Source: Gammaproteobacteria bacterium
GTDB lineage: Bacteria; Pseudomonadota; Gammaproteobacteria; Steroidobacterales; UBA11654
NCBI GenBank assembly: GCA_012965065.1
Contig: DTSX01000087.1
Span: forward strand, 1-7,626
DNA: 7,626 nucleotides
Reading direction: 5' to 3'
Shown one piece after another: positions 5,104 through 7,626 of this stretch; the first letter of the stretch is position 1; each line of letters opens with the position of its first letter. The notes below the pieces were generated by a model that was given only the letters and a program-made list of their open reading frames with translations, searched no databases and was not told the origin of the DNA. The position numbers and the translations under genes were made by a program.

Positions 5104-6148
5104 GGACAACAGCTACCCTATCTTTATAGGAGAAGGCGCCAGTTTGTCGCTGGAGAATTTTGAGGGCTATATAGCCGGAAAAGACATTGCAATTGTGACC
5201 AATGAGGTTGTTGCCCCGCTGTATTTAAACGAAATTTCTGACCTGTTTTCGAACATGAATGTTATTGAATACATTCTTCCTGATGGAGAACAAGAGAAAA
5301 AACTTAAAACCGTACACAAAATCATTGACCGGCTAATGGAAGCAGGACTTGGAAGAGACTCCACATTAATAGCATTGGGGGGAGGCGTGGTTGGAGATAT
5401 CACAGGCTTTACTGCATCTATCTTTATGAGGGGCATTAATTTTATACAAATACCTACAACCTTACTCGCCCAGGTGGATGCGTCGGTGGGGGGTAAAACC
5501 GCTGTTAATCACAAAGCCGGTAAGAATTTAATAGGCAGTTTTCATCAACCTAAATGCGTAATTTGTGACAGCAGATTTTTAGAGACGCTAAAGGCTACTG
5601 AAATTTCCGCAGGACTGTCAGAAATTATTAAATATGGACTGATTTATGATAGAGAATTCTTTCAGTGGTTACAGAAAAACATTCAACAGATTTTATCCAA
5701 TGATCCTGTTGCAGTGGCACATGCCATTCAACGCTCTTGTGCAATTAAAGCAGAGATAGTTGCTCAAGACGAAAAAGAGCAATCAGTCAGGGCTTTGCTC
5801 AATTTCGGACATACATTTGGCCATGCTATTGAAAAACTAACCGGTTATGGCAATTGGACACACGGAGATGCTGTTGCCGTCGGCATGGTCTTAGCCGCTC
5901 GATTATCAGAAAATATGTCACTCATCACACCAGAAGATGTTCAGAATATTGAGGAGGCCTTGACCGCTGCCAATTTACCAATATCGCTGCCAAGTATAGA
6001 TCCAACTGAATTATTGGCTGCCATGAAAAGCGATAAAAAAGCCAAAGACAGAAAGATACAACTGGTTTTATTGAAAAAAATTGGCGAAGCATTTCTTACC
6101 GCAGATTATGCCAAAGAGGATTTGACCAATTTACTGAGAGCTTCGTAA
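5078..6148 (+). CDS. aroB: 3-Dehydroquinate synthase
   Basis: AroB converts DAHP to 3-dehydroquinate, the second step of the shikimate pathway, using NAD+ and a divalent metal (Zn or Co). The 356-residue protein (family about 360) has PDGEQEKKL (68-76), the NAD-binding GGGVVGDITGF (101-111), IPTTLLAQVDASVGGKT (125-141) and NHKAGKNLIGSFHQP (144-158). The metal ligands are Glu182 in GLSEIIKYG, His245 in NFGHTFGHAIE and His262 in THGDAVA, matching Glu184, His247 and His264 of the E. coli enzyme. ATG 5078 is chosen over the adjacent TTG 5075; an AGAG about 7 nt upstream serves as a ribosome site inside aroK. pyrF follows after a single base. Confidence 0.97.
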   Translation: MHIETVNLEDNSYPIFIGEGASLSLENFEGYIAGKDIAIVTNEVVAPLYLNEISDLFSNMNVIEYILPDGEQEKKLKTVHKIIDRLMEAGLGRDSTLIALGGGVVGDITGFTASIFMRGINFIQIPTTLLAQVDASVGGKTAVNHKAGKNLIGSFHQPKCVICDSRFLETLKATEISAGLSEIIKYGLIYDREFFQWLQKNIQQILSNDPVAVAHAIQRSCAIKAEIVAQDEKEQSVRALLNFGHTFGHAIEKLTGYGNWTHGDAVAVGMVLAARLSENMSLITPEDVQNIEEALTAANLPISLPSIDPTELLAAMKSDKKAKDRKIQLVLLKKIGEAFLTADYAKEDLTNLLRAS

Positions 6149-6149
6149 T

Positions 6150-6848
6150 ATGGATATCAATTCAAAGGATCGTTTAATTTTCGCACTTGATGTTGCTGAA
6201 GTGGATCAGGCAAAAGCACTGGTCAACGAACTGGCGGATGCTGTTACGTTCTATAAAGCGGGCATGGAATTAATGATGACAGGCGAGTATTTTGATCTCC
6301 TTGATTGGTTGGTACAAAATGAGAAAAAAGTGTTCGTTGATTTAAAACTGTTCGACGTTCCAGCCACAGTTTCCAAGGCAGTTAAGCGTTTAAGTCAAAG
6401 GGGCGCCTATTTTACAACCGTTCATGGGAATCAAGGCATGATGGAGGCTGCAGCTGCAGAGAAAGGCGATCTAAAAATTCTTGCAGTAACCGCACTGACT
6501 AGTTTGGATGAAGGCGATATCAAAGATCTGGGATTTGCATGTGATGTCCAAGAACTTGTGGTCTCAAGAGCAAGAAGAGCCCTAAGCTCAGGTTGTGATG
6601 GAATTGTCGCGTCCGGCATGGAGCTTGAATACATCAGAGACGAAGTGAGTGATAAGTTGCTGATTGTAACCCCTGGTATCAGACCGGTTGAAAACAGACC
6701 TACTGATGACCAAAAAAGAATAGTTTCGGTGGAGCAGGCATTTCAAAGAGGAGCCGATTATATCGTGGTTGGACGCCCGATAAAAAATGCAGTGAATCCG
6801 AGGCAGGCGGCAGAGTTGATTCAAGAGACCATTCTTAATTCAATATAG
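6150..6848 (+). CDS. pyrF: Orotidine 5'-phosphate decarboxylase
   Basis: It decarboxylates OMP to UMP, the last step of de novo pyrimidine synthesis. The 232-residue (beta/alpha)8 protein has the catalytic set of the family: Asp14 in FALDV, Lys36 in FYKAGME, and Asp64-Lys66-Asp69 in VDLKLFDVP. TVHGNQGMMEA (90-100), LAVTALTSLD (111-120) and the phosphate-gripping segments VTPGIRP (173-179), DDQKR (186-190) and VVGRPI (206-211) follow in order. It is slightly shorter than the enterobacterial form (about 245) because that enzyme has an N-terminal extension. ATG 6150 is preceded by GAGAG nine nt upstream and lies one nt after the aroB stop, so it is almost certainly in the aroKB transcript. Its 3' end faces the lipoprotein gene with a 10-nt gap and no strong terminator. 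Confidence 0.96.
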   Translation: MDINSKDRLIFALDVAEVDQAKALVNELADAVTFYKAGMELMMTGEYFDLLDWLVQNEKKVFVDLKLFDVPATVSKAVKRLSQRGAYFTTVHGNQGMMEAAAAEKGDLKILAVTALTSLDEGDIKDLGFACDVQELVVSRARRALSSGCDGIVASGMELEYIRDEVSDKLLIVTPGIRPVENRPTDDQKRIVSVEQAFQRGADYIVVGRPIKNAVNPRQAAELIQETILNSI

Positions 6849-6858
6849 AAAATCCCGA

Positions 6859-7626
6859 TTAATTTTGTCTTGCGAGAATCTGATCGATCGAAGTTACAAA
6901 CACCCCCAACCTTTTTTGAAATCTTGCCCTCTGTTTTTCATCAAGCGAGGCAAGGATTTCTGCGGTAATCTGGTTAATCGCTGTCCTTGTATTTTTATCT
7001 TCAGAGCTGAATGAATTGATATGGTCAGCCAAGATTTGCTCGAAATCTTTCTCCTGCCTTAAAACGAGTATTGTTACAAATTGTTGATTCCATTTTATTC
7101 GGTCATTGATTAACTGATATCTGGTGTCTTCTAACTCAGAAGACAGAAGCCGGACGGTGTTTTTTTGTTCATCGTTCAGCTTGACACCCAGCAGCCTAAA
7201 GAACCTTACGAAACTTTTTTCTAGAGCAGCTTGGTAATTTTTTGTTTTGTTGCCTAGTTCAAATCTCCTTTCTTCCATCAATCCATCAAAATGTGTTTCT
7301 ATTTCTTCGATTTGTTTGTTTGTAAGGGTTTTACCTAATTCGACTAAATAAGGAACAAAGAAATTTCTGCTTCTGTTGCCAAGCACGCCTCCTTTTTCAT
7401 AAATCTCATCTATCTCACCAACACGTGTTTCGCTGTCCAAAAGCCTAAATCGGAGGAGCAGTTTTTTGTATTCTGGCAACTCGTTTTTTATGTTCCAGTA
7501 CTTGAATTCCTGTGTGGCTTTCCTGATATAGTTTTCTTGGGCGATTGAAAAATTTGCAGACTCTAAAAATTGATTGGCAATGAATTGATCTATCCTTTCA
7601 TACCACAGCCCGCCCACAACAGAGCA
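6859..7626 (-). CDS. DUF6279-like lipoprotein, mature part (5' end beyond window)
   Basis: The frame is open from the TAA at 6859 to the window edge. The last visible codons, 7626-7615, read Cys-Ser-Val-Val, leading into GGLWYERIDQF. DUF6279 proteins of proteobacteria have a lipoprotein signal peptide ending in a Cys followed by a Tyr/Asn/Asp-Trp-rich helix and a long all-helical body, so this Cys is probably the lipidated residue. The signal peptide (perhaps 15-25 residues) would lie just outside. The 255 visible residues are highly charged and helical, with the family-like stretch WNIKNELPEYKKLL about 40 residues in, and no catalytic motif. Function is unknown; location in the outer or inner membrane facing the periplasm is inferred. 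It is on the opposite strand from pyrF and not part of that operon. A GTG at 7617 could be taken as a start but would delete the Cys. Confidence 0.7.
   Translation of the reverse strand, partial: CSVVGGLWYERIDQFIANQFLESANFSIAQENYIRKATQEFKYWNIKNELPEYKKLLLRFRLLDSETRVGEIDEIYEKGGVLGNRSRNFFVPYLVELGKTLTNKQIEEIETHFDGLMEERRFELGNKTKNYQAALEKSFVRFFRLLGVKLNDEQKNTVRLLSSELEDTRYQLINDRIKWNQQFVTILVLRQEKDFEQILADHINSFSSEDKNTRTAINQITAEILASLDEKQRARFQKRLGVFVTSIDQILARQN

Noticed and set aside
6849..6872. AAAAT/ATTTT inverted repeat between pyrF and the lipoprotein gene as a bidirectional terminator
   Set aside because: Only five A-T pairs, extending into the coding end of the lipoprotein gene; too weak to call.
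1..7626. Mobile element, CRISPR array, toxin-antitoxin or defence system
   Set aside because: No direct-repeat arrays, transposase or integrase motifs, terminal repeats or defence domains were seen; all genes are core housekeeping genes except the edge lipoprotein.

Overview
This is an AT-rich stretch of ordinary bacterial core genome, most likely from a gammaproteobacterium. The clues are the gmk-rpoZ-spoT order, an omega subunit beginning MARVTVEDCL, a bifunctional SpoT-type HD domain, an overlapping aroK-aroB pair, a zinc-ribbon L31 protein and a DUF6279-type lipoprotein. Genus cannot be told from the sequence alone. I see no mobile element, CRISPR array, tRNA or rRNA gene, and no accessory cluster.

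Layout: from about 1850 leftwards, three genes run on the minus strand: gmk (guanylate kinase), rpoZ (RNA polymerase omega) and the first 240 codons of spoT ((p)ppGpp hydrolase/synthetase), which is cut by the left edge. Facing them across 66 nt is rdgB (ITP/XTP pyrophosphatase) on the plus strand. Then comes the only long non-coding stretch, 2487-2930. It holds a 90-bp segment that is about 14% G+C, followed by a tight cluster of DnaA boxes: two perfect and facing each other, plus one near-perfect. This looks like a compact replication origin or a DnaA-controlled site. To its right, all on the plus strand, are rpmE (ribosomal protein bL31), gltA (citrate synthase), aroK (shikimate kinase), aroB (3-dehydroquinate synthase, overlapping aroK by 26 nt) and pyrF (OMP decarboxylase, 1 nt after aroB). 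At the right end a minus-strand gene converges on pyrF. It encodes the mature part of a DUF6279-like lipoprotein and is cut off right at its putative lipobox cysteine.

Functionally, the left arm links guanine nucleotide supply (Gmk), stringent-response control (SpoT) and transcription (omega). RdgB cleans non-canonical purines from the nucleotide pool. The right arm covers translation, entry to the TCA cycle, two steps of the shikimate pathway and the last step of UMP synthesis. Except for rdgB and the terminal lipoprotein gene, genes point away from the 2600-2800 region on both sides, as expected around an origin, although the window is too short to weigh this heavily.

The observation most worth checking is the origin-like intergenic region. 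The others are modest: a citrate synthase lacking the Cys of the known NADH site, pyrF placed behind aroKB, and many non-ATG starts with poor Shine-Dalgarno sequences.
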